Made by a program: the position numbers and the translations under genes
The notes under the pieces: generated by a model
Databases searched by the model: none
Seen by the model: only the letters and a program-made list of their open reading frames with translations
Told to the model about the DNA's origin: nothing
Source of the DNA: CAWCPR01 sp963797475
GTDB lineage: Bacteria > Chloroflexota > Anaerolineae > Anaerolineales > UBA4823
DNA: 64,000 nucleotides
Direction: 5' to 3'
NCBI GenBank assembly: GCA_963797475.1
Contig: CAWCPR010000012.1
Coordinates: 62,001-126,000, forward strand
Part shown: positions 16,168 through 27,400 of the stretch, one piece after another
Numbering within the stretch: position 1 is the first letter of the stretch
Layout of the letters: each line of letters begins with the position of its first letter

Positions 16168-16810
16168 GGTTTCATCTCCGTGAGCAGGGTGAGCATCCAG
16201 GCCAACCTTTCTCAAGATGCGCGCCCCGAAATAGGTCTGTGAACAAACGGAATCCACCCCGGGAAAGGGCATGATCATGCATCGGGTTAGCCCACTTGCA
16301 AGGGCGGGCTTGACCGGGTCGGAGTGTTTGCTTCGCAGGGGTATGGGGTTAGGTGGGAGTAGCCACGGTGTGGCGATCAGGAGCCTGGTGAGGGGCTTTG
16401 TAACGGGGGTTTTATATGCGGGAAGAGGCTGCGCAGGGTAATTTTGGGAGGAAATAAGCGAAAACCCATTCCATTCCGGCGAAGCGGTGGTACAATGGAG
16501 CTACCTGTTATGGCGCTCATCTGAGCGTTGAAAGCGGCGGCGGCCCCCGCCGCTTTTTCGTTACGTGCTGGTATAGGGATCACGGTCACCTCCTGAAGAA
16601 GATAGTGGTGGACGGACAGCGGGGTCCTCCGCGTGGCGTCCGGTTGGAAATTGAATCCGCCTGCATGGGCGGTTGTCGCGGCGATGCAGCAGATCGCCGC
16701 TTTTACTTTTCGTGAAAGCGTGAGATACATGGTCAGTCTCCTGTATCAAGTTGCGTGAGACACCCATTTGGCACTGCCGGGTCACCGAATGGTGCTAAAG
16801 GTACCGATCA
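16168..16810. other. Poorly explained stretch
   Basis: It contains a terminator-like hairpin (16531-16556) and a minus-strand frame starting at ATG 16730 with GGAG seven bases upstream (first 55 residues MYLTLSRKVKAAICCIAATT...). The frame runs through the hairpin, so only a short N-terminal peptide could be real. I do not call it a gene. Confidence 0.4.
16531..16556 (+). terminator. Terminator-like hairpin
   Basis: AAAGCGGCGG / CCGCCGCTTT stem followed on the plus strand by TT. Weaker in the minus direction. Confidence 0.5.
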
Positions 16811-17080
16811 TCAGTACTCCGATGGGAGCAATACTGTGGTTGCGGACCGGTCTGCTTCGGTGATGATCCAGAACTTCGCGCCGCTTGGTGTGCGGTAGGC
16901 AGACAGAATCCGGAGATCGTGCGCGACCGAAAAGTCGTTCTCGGTCTTGTCTTCCTCCCCCAGGTCGCCCCAGTCGCCGCACTGGTGGCGATGCAGATAG
17001 GGGTAGAAATTCACATCTAAGTCGAGTGCGCCGGGCGTGGCGACGATCCGCCCGAGCGGGAAAAGCGGTTGTTTGGGCAT
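16811..17080 (-). CDS. Conserved plasmid/ICE hypothetical protein
   Basis: 89 residues from ATG 17080 behind a strong AAGGAGG; the longer frame to 17302 is shadow. It has the pattern LFPLGRIVATPGAL, then RHQCGDWGDLGEEDKTEND, then LRILSAYRTPSGAKFWIITEADRSATTVLLP. I recognise this as a widespread small protein on plasmids, phages and ICEs, without a known function. It is a single-gene unit with a terminator upstream and another downstream region hairpin. Confidence 0.75.
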   Translation of the reverse strand: MPKQPLFPLGRIVATPGALDLDVNFYPYLHRHQCGDWGDLGEEDKTENDFSVAHDLRILSAYRTPSGAKFWIITEADRSATTVLLPSEY

Positions 17081-17113
17081 ATGCGACCTCCTTCTGAAAA
17101 GGCGAGAATCAAA

Positions 17114-17155
17114 AACGGGCGCTGCCTGGGATTTCCTCCCAAGGCAGCGCCCGTT
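17114..17155 (-). terminator. Intrinsic terminator
   Basis: AACGGGCGCTGCCT / AGGCAGCGCCCGTT long stem with an inner GGG/CCC pairing, followed on the minus strand by five T. It ends the 17173-17640 gene. Confidence 0.75.
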
Positions 17156-17172
17156 GGCTACAATTTCTGGAA

Positions 17173-17640
17173 CTACTTGGCCGGTGGCGGCAAAGGCCCT
17201 TTGTAAGGTGTTGCCCCTTTCTTTTCCAGCCACTGACGAATGACATTCCACACGTTGCCCTTTCTCCACGGATCGGGTCTGAAGGCGGTTACCTCTTCCC
17301 ACCTTTTATTTCCGTCCGCCCACGTGACAATCTGGTCAAAGATCTCTCCTTCCGGTGTACGACACAACCGGTGAAAGCTTCCATCTGGTTCACGCCAAAC
17401 TTGCCAGGTGCCATGCCTGTTCAAGCAGTTCCTCGTTGAAGCTGCTTCGTCAGTGTGCTTTACGTCTGCGTGGTCCGATGCGACGTGAACCGTCCATGCT
17501 GCTGCCATACGAGCAGCATTCTCTTCATGGAAGACAGTTGCGGATACGGCATAAACCCCCATGACCGCCAACAAGGCGAGCATGGTCGCCAACAACGTTA
17601 AAAGAGACGTGGATGTTCTGGATTGTGTAGGTATTAGCAT
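17173..17640 (-). CDS. Membrane-anchored hypothetical protein
   Basis: 155 residues, ATG 17640 behind GGAGGAAAAG. An N-terminal membrane helix (about 13-34, LLTLLATMLALLAVMGVYAVSA) is followed by an exported domain containing NRHGTWQVWREPDGSFHRLCRT and a Trp-rich C-terminus (DPWRKGNVWNVIRQWLEKKGATPYKGP). Two cysteines in the domain could pair outside the cell. No family named with confidence. It is a single-gene unit bounded by hairpins. Confidence 0.65.
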   Translation of the reverse strand: MLIPTQSRTSTSLLTLLATMLALLAVMGVYAVSATVFHEENAARMAAAWTVHVASDHADVKHTDEAASTRNCLNRHGTWQVWREPDGSFHRLCRTPEGEIFDQIVTWADGNKRWEEVTAFRPDPWRKGNVWNVIRQWLEKKGATPYKGPLPPPAK

Positions 17641-17663
17641 CTTTTCCTCCTCTGAAAATAAAT

Positions 17664-17699
17664 GCGGGCGTGCCCAGAATTTCTTCCTGGCACGCCCGC
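17664..17699 (-). terminator. Intrinsic terminator
   Basis: GCGGGCGTGCC / GGCACGCCCGC stem followed on the minus strand by ATTTATTTT. It ends the 17734-17988 gene. Confidence 0.7.
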
Positions 17700-17733
17700 T
17701 TTCACAAAAGGCCTGAGTATTAGTAGACGCGGG

Positions 17734-17988
17734 TCAGGTTAGCTCACCTCCCTCGAGAGCGATGCGGATTTCGTCCATAGCCAGTTCAGTCAGGGCACTC
17801 AGTTGGTCGGGGTTGCCGCCTCCCAGGATCCTGAGGATCTGGTATCGTTGCCATTCTCCATCCGGTGCGTTCCCGGCCATCTTGATCAGTTCGGGTGTGA
17901 CGCCTGTTTTGATGACTTCAGCGACGATCTGAGCTGTATACGATGGAAGACTGGCGATGAGTTCCTCGGTTTTTGCTGGTGTTATCAT
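17734..17988 (-). CDS. Small hypothetical protein
   Basis: 84 residues from ATG 17988 (GGAG seven bases upstream); an ATG four codons earlier (18000) is possible and a frame to 18105 is not. Helical (MITPAKTEELIASLPSYTAQIVAEVI), with an acidic C-terminus. No family recognised. Confidence 0.55.
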   Translation of the reverse strand: MITPAKTEELIASLPSYTAQIVAEVIKTGVTPELIKMAGNAPDGEWQRYQILRILGGGNPDQLSALTELAMDEIRIALEGGELT

Positions 17989-18036
17989 GGGTATCTCCAT
18001 ATTTGTGATTATATCCGTTCGTTTCCGGGGGAAAAG

Positions 18037-18083
18037 AAAAAACAGGCGCAGCCCGGGAGGGGAGACCCGAAGGAGCGCCTGCT
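18037..18083 (-). terminator. Minus-strand terminator beyond the CRISPR trailer end
   Basis: CAGGCGC / GCGCCTG stem with a structured loop, followed on the minus strand by TTTTTTCTTTT. It lies about 570 bp past the last repeat in the direction of array transcription and could end the pre-crRNA. Confidence 0.6.
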
Positions 18084-18089
18084 TTTTAT

Positions 18090-18657
18090 GTATATACCCC
18101 CCCAAATAAACCCAGCTTGCGCCAGGCTACTTCCGTACAAAGCTATAAACTGTTCATCAATCTAATCAAATTATACAGAGCTTTTTGGCTCTGTCAAGAC
18201 CTTATCGCCCTATTTTATCCAAAATCTCTCTGGGAAGTGCATATGCCGAAATGGCGTGATCAAAATGTGCGCTTCTCGTGGATACAGCTCCGAAGGACCA
18301 TTTTCAACCCGTTACGCTACCTTTACCATTGTATGAACTTTATTTCTGGAATGAGTGCTTTGTAACCACAGCCATATCTGCTGTTATGTGGCGTTTTCTG
18401 GCCACTTTTCCCGCATATGGGGTGCTCCTGAGGGCGCGCTTCTCATCCTCTTTTCTGTATTGCCCATTCTGGGCTGAAATTCTAATCGAGCCTTAACTTT
18501 TCGGTGCATCGATCTTCCTCGAAACACCTTTTCTTCAGCATTTTATTGCTCTAGTGGGAATTTCCAGTCGTTCAGGTGTGTCAAATTGACCCGAGACACC
18601 TTCATTCGCCATTTTCCGCACAGAAGGCAGCGTCTTCCTGCGCTCTGAAATTCACTG
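18090..18657. other. AT-richer trailer-side flank of the CRISPR array
   Basis: No gene with a ribosome site or family. Base composition is lower in GC than the flanking genes. By the orientation argument this is the trailer, not the leader. Confidence 0.5.
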
Positions 18658-21600
18658 TTTTCAATCCCTCAGTCGGGATGGCGGGGGTTCAAGCACGCTG
18701 CGGCGTTTTCGATGTCGGATAAGCGTCATAGTTTCAATCCCTCAGTCGGGATGGCGGGGGTTCAAGCAATAGCCGGTCGTGCCCCACCTCGGCTGGATGA
18801 TCTTGTTTCAATCCCTCAGTCGGGATGGCGGGGGTTCAAGCTTGAGCGGCACTATCCTGGTCGCGTCTTACGAGCAGTTTCAATCCCTCAGTCGGGATGG
18901 CGGGGGTTCAAGCGATTTACGATCCGGGGGCTGTCCGGCGCTGGTGGGGAGTTTCAATCCCTCAGTCGGGATGGCGGGGGTTCAAGCTCGAGCTCTCCGA
19001 TGCGCTGGGTCCGCTCGGCGCGCGGTTTCAATCCCTCAGTCGGGATGGCGGGGGTTCAAGCCCTGACCCCACTTGCCCCATGGAAAGATGTCGGCAAGTT
19101 TCAATCCCTCAGTCGGGATGGCGGGGGTTCAAGCGCCTGCAAGCTGTCCGAGCTGTGGAAGTTCTGCGAGTTTCAATCCCTCAGTCGGGATGGCGGGGGT
19201 TCAAGCGATGCGTGCGGTAGGGTCGATCATAGTCAAGTTTAGTTTCAATCCCTCAGTCGGGATGGCGGGGGTTCAAGCGTCAATCTTGATCGTGATTTGG
19301 GTGCCAATAAGCTGTTTCAATCCCTCAGTCGGGATGGCGGGGGTTCAAGCGATAAGAGCCTTGCATTATGTCGATTTAGTGATCAAAGTTTCAATCCCTC
19401 AGTCGGGATGGCGGGGGTTCAAGCGGGGCAAGGGCTCTCCATCCGTCTGGGAAATATCGGTTTCAATCCCTCAGTCGGGATGGCGGGGGTTCAAGCTCGC
19501 GGCGTCGTTGGCGATAGCCCAGGCAACAATCAGTTTCAATCCCTCAGTCGGGATGGCGGGGGTTCAAGCTTCGAGCGTGTACTGCTTGCGGTCGTTGATG
19601 CCTTTGTTTCAATCCCTCAGTCGGGATGGCGGGGGTTCAAGCGGGACCGCGTGAGCACCATCGAGAAGGACTGGAGCAGTTTCAATCCCTCAGTCGGGAT
19701 GGCGGGGGTTCAAGCATGACCCCGTAAGAAAACGACTGGAGCCAATCCATGGTTTCAATCCCTCAGTCGGGATGGCGGGGGTTCAAGCTTCTTTCTGGCA
19801 CAGGATGTACCCACGACCATCCGGCCAGTTTCAATCCCTCAGTCGGGATGGCGGGGGTTCAAGCTTCAGCTTTTACGGCGGCAATACGATCAGCGCAGCC
19901 TGGGAGGGTTTCAATCCCTCAGTCGGGATGGCGGGGGTTCAAGCCTCTCCCCTGGGTGGGGCTGGCTGGGTTGCATCAGTTTCAATCCCTCAGTCGGGAT
20001 GGCGGGGGTTCAAGCGCGGCGTCGTTGGCGATAGCCCAGGCGACAATCAGTTTCAATCCCTCAGTCGGGATGGCGGGGGTTCAAGCCTGGTCGGGTTGCC
20101 CTCGGCAGGATCGGCGCCAATGTTTCAATCCCTCAGTCGGGATGGCGGGGGTTCAAGCCTGGTTGCGGAACTTCAGGTAGTCGTAAGCGGTATGTTTCAA
20201 TCCCTCAGTCGGGATGGCGGGGGTTCAAGCGAGAGCCAGGATCGCTCCATCGAAGTCGTTGTGGTGTTTCAATCCCTCAGTCGGGATGGCGGGGGTTCAA
20301 GCTGCAATTGACAATCTCAAATAAACCCGTCACAGGGTTTCAATCCCTCAGTCGGGATGGCGGGGGTTCAAGCTAGGAGAAGTTGACATGGTAGGAGAGG
20401 ATTTAAAGTTTCAATCCCTCAGTCGGGATGGCGGGGGTTCAAGCCTGGAAGCCCTGGGCTGCCTGGAACCGCGGGTGGCCCGTTTCAATCCCTCAGTCGG
20501 GATGGCGGGGGTTCAAGCGTAGATGGTGGCGTCAGCCGAGTCGTAGCTGGTAAAGTTTCAATCCCTCAGTCGGGATGGCGGGGGTTCAAGCAGGGGTACA
20601 CGACCGTTTGCAGGAAGGGGATCAGGTTTCAATCCCTCAGTCGGGATGGCGGGGGTTCAAGCGGAAATCACAACAAGGTCAGCTACAATTATTTCAAGGT
20701 TTCAATCCCTCAGTCGGGATGGCGGGGGTTCAAGCGCGGACGGGCGCAACTGCTACATCAGGGACTGTGTGGTTTCAATCCCTCAGTCGGGATGGCGGGG
20801 GTTCAAGCCTTGGCGACGTAAGGCTTGATGTCGATCAGGGTCTTGGTTTCAATCCCTCAGTCGGGATGGCGGGGGTTCAAGCGTGGCTGATCTCCCAATC
20901 GTCCATGGGGGTTGTAGTTTCAATCCCTCAGTCGGGATGGCGGGGGTTCAAGCGCGGCACGAAAATGGTTATCATGGATTACAAATACAAGTTTCAATCC
21001 CTCAGTCGGGATGGCGGGGGTTCAAGCCGGGCCCATTTCCGGCGGGTACGAGCCGCTGATCGCGTTTCAATCCCTCAGTCGGGATGGCGGGGGTTCAAGC
21101 CCCGCTCTGCATGGACGTGCAGCTCTCCGGAAACACGTTTCAATCCCTCAGTCGGGATGGCGGGGGTTCAAGCAGGCCATCTGCTGGGCGGACGGCAGGT
21201 CCACCTGGTTTCAATCCCTCAGTCGGGATGGCGGGGGTTCAAGCCGGAGGCCCTGACCATCCTGCAGCAGTCCCAGATGGTTTCAATCCCTCAGTCGGGA
21301 TGGCGGGGGTTCAAGCGTTAGAGCATGGATGGGAGATATGACAGAGCTTACCGTTTCAATCCCTCAGTCGGGATGGCGGGGGTTCAAGCGCTTACGTCAA
21401 TCGTGGCATGGCGACCCGCGCTATCGGTGTTTCAATCCCTCAGTCGGGATGGCGGGGGTTCAAGCGCCCAGGCTGGCGGCTTTCTCGATCTCGTTCGCCG
21501 TCGTTTCAATCCCTCAGTCGGGATGGCGGGGGTTCAAGCCTTTCGTAGCCCCGCCCAGCTTGTAATCCACCTTGTTTCAATCCCTCAGTCGGGATGGCGG

Positions 21601-22457
21601 GGGTTCAAGCCGTGAACACCTTAATAAATATTGAAGATATCCGTGTTTCAATCCCTCAGTCGGGATGGCGGGGGTTCAAGCGCCAGCTTATGCAAGTCTA
21701 CCGTGAGCAATTCCGAGGTTTCAATCCCTCAGTCGGGATGGCGGGGGTTCAAGCGATAATCACCCCCTGGTTGAAAAGCGCCTGCCCGCAGTTTCAATCC
21801 CTCAGTCGGGATGGCGGGGGTTCAAGCGATTGGTGAACATTATGCACTCTGTATCTTCAAGTTTCAATCCCTCAGTCGGGATGGCGGGGGTTCAAGCGGG
21901 CATGGGCGTCGATAGCCGGTTGCACATCCTCGGTTTCAATCCCTCAGTCGGGATGGCGGGGGTTCAAGCCGATAGCGGTTACGTCGGCCCTAACCAGGTT
22001 GTAGTTTCAATCCCTCAGTCGGGATGGCGGGGGTTCAAGCCGATCTGGTGGGGCCGGCTTATACCCAGGCTGAGTAGTTTCAATCCCTCAGTCGGGATGG
22101 CGGGGGTTCAAGCGGCGATCGTTTTTGTTTCCCCATCCAGGCGAAAAGTTTCAATCCCTCAGTCGGGATGGCGGGGGTTCAAGCCTCGGTTGCCAGGGTC
22201 AGCGTGTACCACGCTCCCACGTTTCAATCCCTCAGTCGGGATGGCGGGGGTTCAAGCTGTGGCCGCCTCTTTGGCCGTGATCTCGTTCAAATGTTTCAAT
22301 CCCTCAGTCGGGATGGCGGGGGTTCAAGCGGCGATCTTATAGATGTCGCCGCGCTCGCAGGCGGTGTTTCAATCCCTCAGTCGGGATGGCGGGGGTTCAA
22401 GCCTTGATCACAGTCCATCGCTGCGCCGATCACGCCGTAGTTTCAATCCCTCAGTCG
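18658..22457 (-). CRISPR. Type I-D CRISPR array, trailer-side segment
   Basis: 52 complete 37-bp repeats by hand count plus the first 18 bp of a 53rd that is cut by an insertion sequence; 52 spacers of about 32-38 bp. Plus-strand repeats start GTTTCAATCCC and end GGGGGTTCAAGC. All copies read identical except the first (18658), whose first base is T, as expected at the distal end. On the minus strand repeats end in ATTGAAAC, the usual crRNA 5' handle, so transcription runs leftward and these are the older spacers. Confidence 0.97.
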
Positions 22458-24467
22458 AGGGTTGGACTCGATTCTAACCCATGTTCCGTTTTTCGGAATA
22501 TCAGCGGAACCTGAACGGAATACGGCAGGCAAAAAGCGGAATATGGTCATCATCATATTCTGCTGAAACGGAACCCAGGCGGAACCTGGCATACAGCTTC
22601 AGGGCTAAGAGCGGAATACGGCACTCCCGGCATTCCGCTTGAACGGAATATGAGCGGCACACGCTTTGGAAAGCGAGTTCCAAAACGGAATACGCTGCTC
22701 TCAGGGGGTAAAATGGGGTTGAACCACACCCTGGCCGGGGAAGGAGCGAACCATGCCAGCCTTTTTCCTCTCCCATTGGCTCAAACTGTTCCAAAACCAC
22801 CTGATCCGGGCTCCCACAAAGTCTGAAGGGCTGCAAAACCTGGCGAGAAAGCCGATCAAGAGCCTGCCGGGCTCTGTCCAGGCATGCCCCGTGGCGCTAA
22901 AGCACCTGCGGTTGCTGGGCCAACTGGATTGGAGCCGGTTTCCTGATCGACCGGACCAGCGTTTTGCGCTAGGCGTGCCGCCGCTGCCGTATGTCTGCCT
23001 GGCGGCTGCTTACCTGATCAAGGTCGAACAGCACCTGATGTATGTGGCCGACCTGCGAGCCTACCTGGTGGAACATCCCGCTCTGATCTGGGTACTCGGT
23101 TTTCCGCTCAAACCTTCGACAGAATATCCCTGGGGTTTCGATGCGGATGCCAGCCTGCCCACGCATCGACACTTGAGCCGGATGCTGCGCGATCTGCCCA
23201 ATGCAAGTTTGCAGGTTTTGCTGGACGAAACGGTGCATCTCATCCAGTCCGAACTGGCCGCTGACAGCCACTTTGGGGATTGTGTTTCGCTCGATACGAA
23301 GCATGTGATTGCCTGGGTCAAGGAGAATAACCCCAAAGCCTACAGCGAAGGGCGGCGCTACGACAAAACCCAGCAGCCGGCCGGTGACCCGGACTGCAAG
23401 CTGGGCTGCAAACGCAAGCACAACCAGCGCAAGAAAACCGAGTTGGTCGAGGCCATGCCCACGCCTACCAAAGATGCTCGACCCGCCAAGCACACCAAAG
23501 CTGATGAATATTACTGGGGCTATGGCTCCGGCGTGGTGGCAACCAAAATCCCGGAGTGGGGCGAGTTTGTGCTGGCCGAACTGACCCAGACCTTTGACCA
23601 TCCCGATGTCAGCTACTTCAAGCCGCTCATGGAGCAGGTCGAGCGCCGCCTGGGACGCAAGCCCAGTTATGGCGCTTTTGACGCCGCCTTTGATGCCTTT
23701 TACGTCTATGAGTACTTCGACCCAGAAAAGGGCTTCGCCGCAGTGCCTTTCGTTGAACGCGGTGGGGCCAGCGAGCGCCAATTTGCCGCAGATGGCAGTC
23801 CGAAATGCGCTGCCGGGCTGCCGATGGTCTTGCGTTACACCTTCTGGTGCAAAACCAGCCTCATTCCGCATGAACGCGCCCGCTATGTCTGTCCCCTACA
23901 TTATCCAGAGAAAACCGCCGACGCTTGCCCTGCCAACGATGAACATTGGAACAAGAAAGGCTGCGTCACAACCATCGCGGCCAGCATTGGCGCACGCTTG
24001 CGCTACCAGATTGATCGCAGCAGCCAGCAGTTCAAAGACGTACTCAAGCAACGCACTGCCACCGAGCGCATCAACAGCCAGGCTGTTGATCTGGGCATCG
24101 AACGCCCAAAGCTGCGCAACGCCGCCTCAATTGCCAACCATAACACCTTGACCTATGTCCTGATAAACTTGCACGCCCTCCAGCGGGTTCGCCAGCGCAA
24201 AGCCGAGCGCAAACAGGCATCCGCCGCTTGAAAGAGCGTGCAATCCCATTCTAACCCGATTTGATCTCGGCTGGGGTGTGGCCCTCAGCCAGAAGGCGGG
24301 CCTAACTGGCCCGTTTTCGGTTTTTAAGGTCCAAAACCCTGTATTCCGTTTTTCTGACCCGCTATTCCGCTCGTATTCCATTTGCATGTTTTAACCGGAA
24401 TACGTATTCCGCTTAAACGGAACCTGAGCGGAATATCAGTGGAATACGCTCTACCGAGTCCTACCCT
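22458..24467 (+). mobile_element. DDE insertion sequence inside a CRISPR repeat
   Basis: 2,010 bp. The ends are AGGGTTGGACTCG on the left and, inverted, AGGGTAGGACTCG on the right (12 of 13 match). The target duplication is 9 bp, CCTCAGTCG, at 22449-22457 and 24468-24476, inside repeat 53. Both subterminal regions carry many CGGAAT/ATTCCG motifs (22485-22695 and 24340-24450), likely transposase-binding sites. The two halves of the repeat are otherwise intact and match all others, so the insertion is recent. Confidence 0.92.
22753..24231 (+). CDS. DDE transposase
   Basis: 492 residues, ATG 22753 behind GGAAGGAG. The catalytic triad fits Asp181 (VSLDTKH), Asp310 (GAFDAAFDAFY) and Glu438 (ATERINSQ). 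A Cys/His-containing region lies between about 370 and 405. The RNaseH-like fold matches transposase_11-type DDE enzymes of the IS4/IS1182-like superfamily; I cannot name the exact IS family. It reads rightward, against the array transcript. Confidence 0.85.
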   Translation: MPAFFLSHWLKLFQNHLIRAPTKSEGLQNLARKPIKSLPGSVQACPVALKHLRLLGQLDWSRFPDRPDQRFALGVPPLPYVCLAAAYLIKVEQHLMYVADLRAYLVEHPALIWVLGFPLKPSTEYPWGFDADASLPTHRHLSRMLRDLPNASLQVLLDETVHLIQSELAADSHFGDCVSLDTKHVIAWVKENNPKAYSEGRRYDKTQQPAGDPDCKLGCKRKHNQRKKTELVEAMPTPTKDARPAKHTKADEYYWGYGSGVVATKIPEWGEFVLAELTQTFDHPDVSYFKPLMEQVERRLGRKPSYGAFDAAFDAFYVYEYFDPEKGFAAVPFVERGGASERQFAADGSPKCAAGLPMVLRYTFWCKTSLIPHERARYVCPLHYPEKTADACPANDEHWNKKGCVTTIAASIGARLRYQIDRSSQQFKDVLKQRTATERINSQAVDLGIERPKLRNAASIANHNTLTYVLINLHALQRVRQRKAERKQASAA

Positions 24468-27400
24468 CCTCAGTCGGGATGGCGGGGGTTCAAGCGGGGC
24501 GCGCTCCGATTCCTGCATTTCGGACACAGAAGTTTCAATCCCTCAGTCGGGATGGCGGGGGTTCAAGCCCAATAAGGACGGGCGAGACGCGGATGTCCGT
24601 TTGGTTTCAATCCCTCAGTCGGGATGGCGGGGGTTCAAGCGCTCCACCTGTCAATTCGGGGATAGACGTTGAATTGTTTCAATCCCTCAGTCGGGATGGC
24701 GGGGGTTCAAGCTACCAGTCTTCGCACTCTCCCCATCCATCGGGGAGTTTCAATCCCTCAGTCGGGATGGCGGGGGTTCAAGCTTTCCATCATGGGGCGG
24801 TTGTCGCGCCCGTCGTAGTTTCAATCCCTCAGTCGGGATGGCGGGGGTTCAAGCTGGCGAGCGAGGCGGTGATGTTGGCCCCGTACTGGTTTCAATCCCT
24901 CAGTCGGGATGGCGGGGGTTCAAGCTGCCCTGGATGCGCGACGGCTACGCTCCTTTTGCCGGTTTCAATCCCTCAGTCGGGATGGCGGGGGTTCAAGCTG
25001 CGAAACCCGTCACGCTTTACAGCGTCGACCTCCTGGTTTCAATCCCTCAGTCGGGATGGCGGGGGTTCAAGCCCGCGTGCCTTGCAATGAAACTTTGGCC
25101 AATCACAAGTTTCAATCCCTCAGTCGGGATGGCGGGGGTTCAAGCCCACCGGTGCGGAACTTACGCTAGCGGATCGCTGTTTCAATCCCTCAGTCGGGAT
25201 GGCGGGGGTTCAAGCGGCCAACACTGGGCAGGAATACAGTATTTGCTAAGTTTCAATCCCTCAGTCGGGATGGCGGGGGTTCAAGCATGGATCACAAATT
25301 TAGGTACTACTTTATATTCTTGTTTCAATCCCTCAGTCGGGATGGCGGGGGTTCAAGCATGAGTGGAAGCGAATCATGCGTAAGGGCGTTATGTTTCAAT
25401 CCCTCAGTCGGGATGGCGGGGGTTCAAGCAAATAGCAAACGGGCTGGACGTTGCGCGGTTGTTGTTTCAATCCCTCAGTCGGGATGGCGGGGGTTCAAGC
25501 AAAGATGGCAAGGCGGGAGACGACGTACCATCGCAGAGTTTCAATCCCTCAGTCGGGATGGCGGGGGTTCAAGCTGTGGTTGCGAGGGCCATGTCCAGAG
25601 TCATCAAGGTTTCAATCCCTCAGTCGGGATGGCGGGGGTTCAAGCCCGGTATTCTGTTTCATTTGGACGGTAGTGTTCTGTTTCAATCCCTCAGTCGGGA
25701 TGGCGGGGGTTCAAGCATCGAGGCGGAGCAGTTCTTCGTCGACAAAATACGTTTCAATCCCTCAGTCGGGATGGCGGGGGTTCAAGCGGTAATGGCCTTA
25801 CCGATGCGCTGCGTTTTACTCGGTTTCAATCCCTCAGTCGGGATGGCGGGGGTTCAAGCGCGATCGTCCACGTAACAGGTGCCGTGAATGGCCCCAGTTT
25901 CAATCCCTCAGTCGGGATGGCGGGGGTTCAAGCCCATGTATCGGGCGTCCTGCCCGGCGTAGCGGCAGTTTCAATCCCTCAGTCGGGATGGCGGGGGTTC
26001 AAGCAAGTCGCCACAAAGCGACCGCCGCGGCGATGGTGGTTTCAATCCCTCAGTCGGGATGGCGGGGGTTCAAGCGCGGCGCTTTGCTCTCGGGATCTCG
26101 CTAGGGCTGGTTTCAATCCCTCAGTCGGGATGGCGGGGGTTCAAGCCTGGTGGCGTGCGCACTGCACCTTTTCATGGCCAGTTTCAATCCCTCAGTCGGG
26201 ATGGCGGGGGTTCAAGCAAGACGGCGGATGAACGTATACGCCACCCTACTAAAGTTTCAATCCCTCAGTCGGGATGGCGGGGGTTCAAGCTGGCGCCCAG
26301 CCGCAGCGCAGCCATGGCGAAGGCGAGCAAGGTTTCAATCCCTCAGTCGGGATGGCGGGGGTTCAAGCCACCAGCTCCGGTTCTGCCGGTCCGTTGAAGT
26401 TCTGGTTTCAATCCCTCAGTCGGGATGGCGGGGGTTCAAGCGCTGGATGCAGGGCCTGTCGCACGTGGCAGTCATCGTTTCAATCCCTCAGTCGGGATGG
26501 CGGGGGTTCAAGCCGCTGGACCGGGACCATATGCCCGGATGTGTCAAAGTTTCAATCCCTCAGTCGGGATGGCGGGGGTTCAAGCACCTTTTTGCGACCA
26601 CGCGGAGACCCATCGATGTTGTTTCAATCCCTCAGTCGGGATGGCGGGGGTTCAAGCCATCATCCGCCGTTGCCGCCGAATCCCAGTAGCGGTTTCAATC
26701 CCTCAGTCGGGATGGCGGGGGTTCAAGCCTATCGGGAAGCAAGCCGGGCCACTTATGCCGCAGTTTCAATCCCTCAGTCGGGATGGCGGGGGTTCAAGCA
26801 GGATCGCTTATCGGTTAGCTTGCAATTTCTCGACGTTTCAATCCCTCAGTCGGGATGGCGGGGGTTCAAGCGTTAAGCAAGGAGCCTATCATCATGGCAG
26901 ACGAAAGTTTCAATCCCTCAGTCGGGATGGCGGGGGTTCAAGCAGTTGGTCTTGCCGCCGCGCCGGCCGTGCGTGCACGTTTCAATCCCTCAGTCGGGAT
27001 GGCGGGGGTTCAAGCAAACCAGGATCGTATCTCACCTCAGGCCCAACGGTGTTTCAATCCCTCAGTCGGGATGGCGGGGGTTCAAGCTGCGATCAGCCTG
27101 GCCATCGCAGATTAACGCCAGTTTCAATCCCTCAGTCGGGATGGCGGGGGTTCAAGCAATCGCCGCAAACAACTACCGAGGCCTCCGGACACGTTTCAAT
27201 CCCTCAGTCGGGATGGCGGGGGTTCAAGCCCGCCGGGCGGGACGACTTCCGGCGATTACGACGTGTTTCAATCCCTCAGTCGGGATGGCGGGGGTTCAAG
27301 CACTCCATCCGCCCTGAGCTGCGCAGGAGTTCAGGTTTCAATCCCTCAGTCGGGATGGCGGGGGTTCAAGCCATGCAAAATAGGGATTGACCACCCAACC

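Noticed and set aside
17114..17699. Integron attC sites, because small genes are separated by hairpins
   Set aside because: No conserved RYYYAAC/GTTRRRY core ends and no integrase; the minus-strand T-runs make them ordinary terminators.
22969..23871. 300-residue minus-strand open frame inside the insertion sequence
   Set aside because: Antisense shadow of the DDE transposase.
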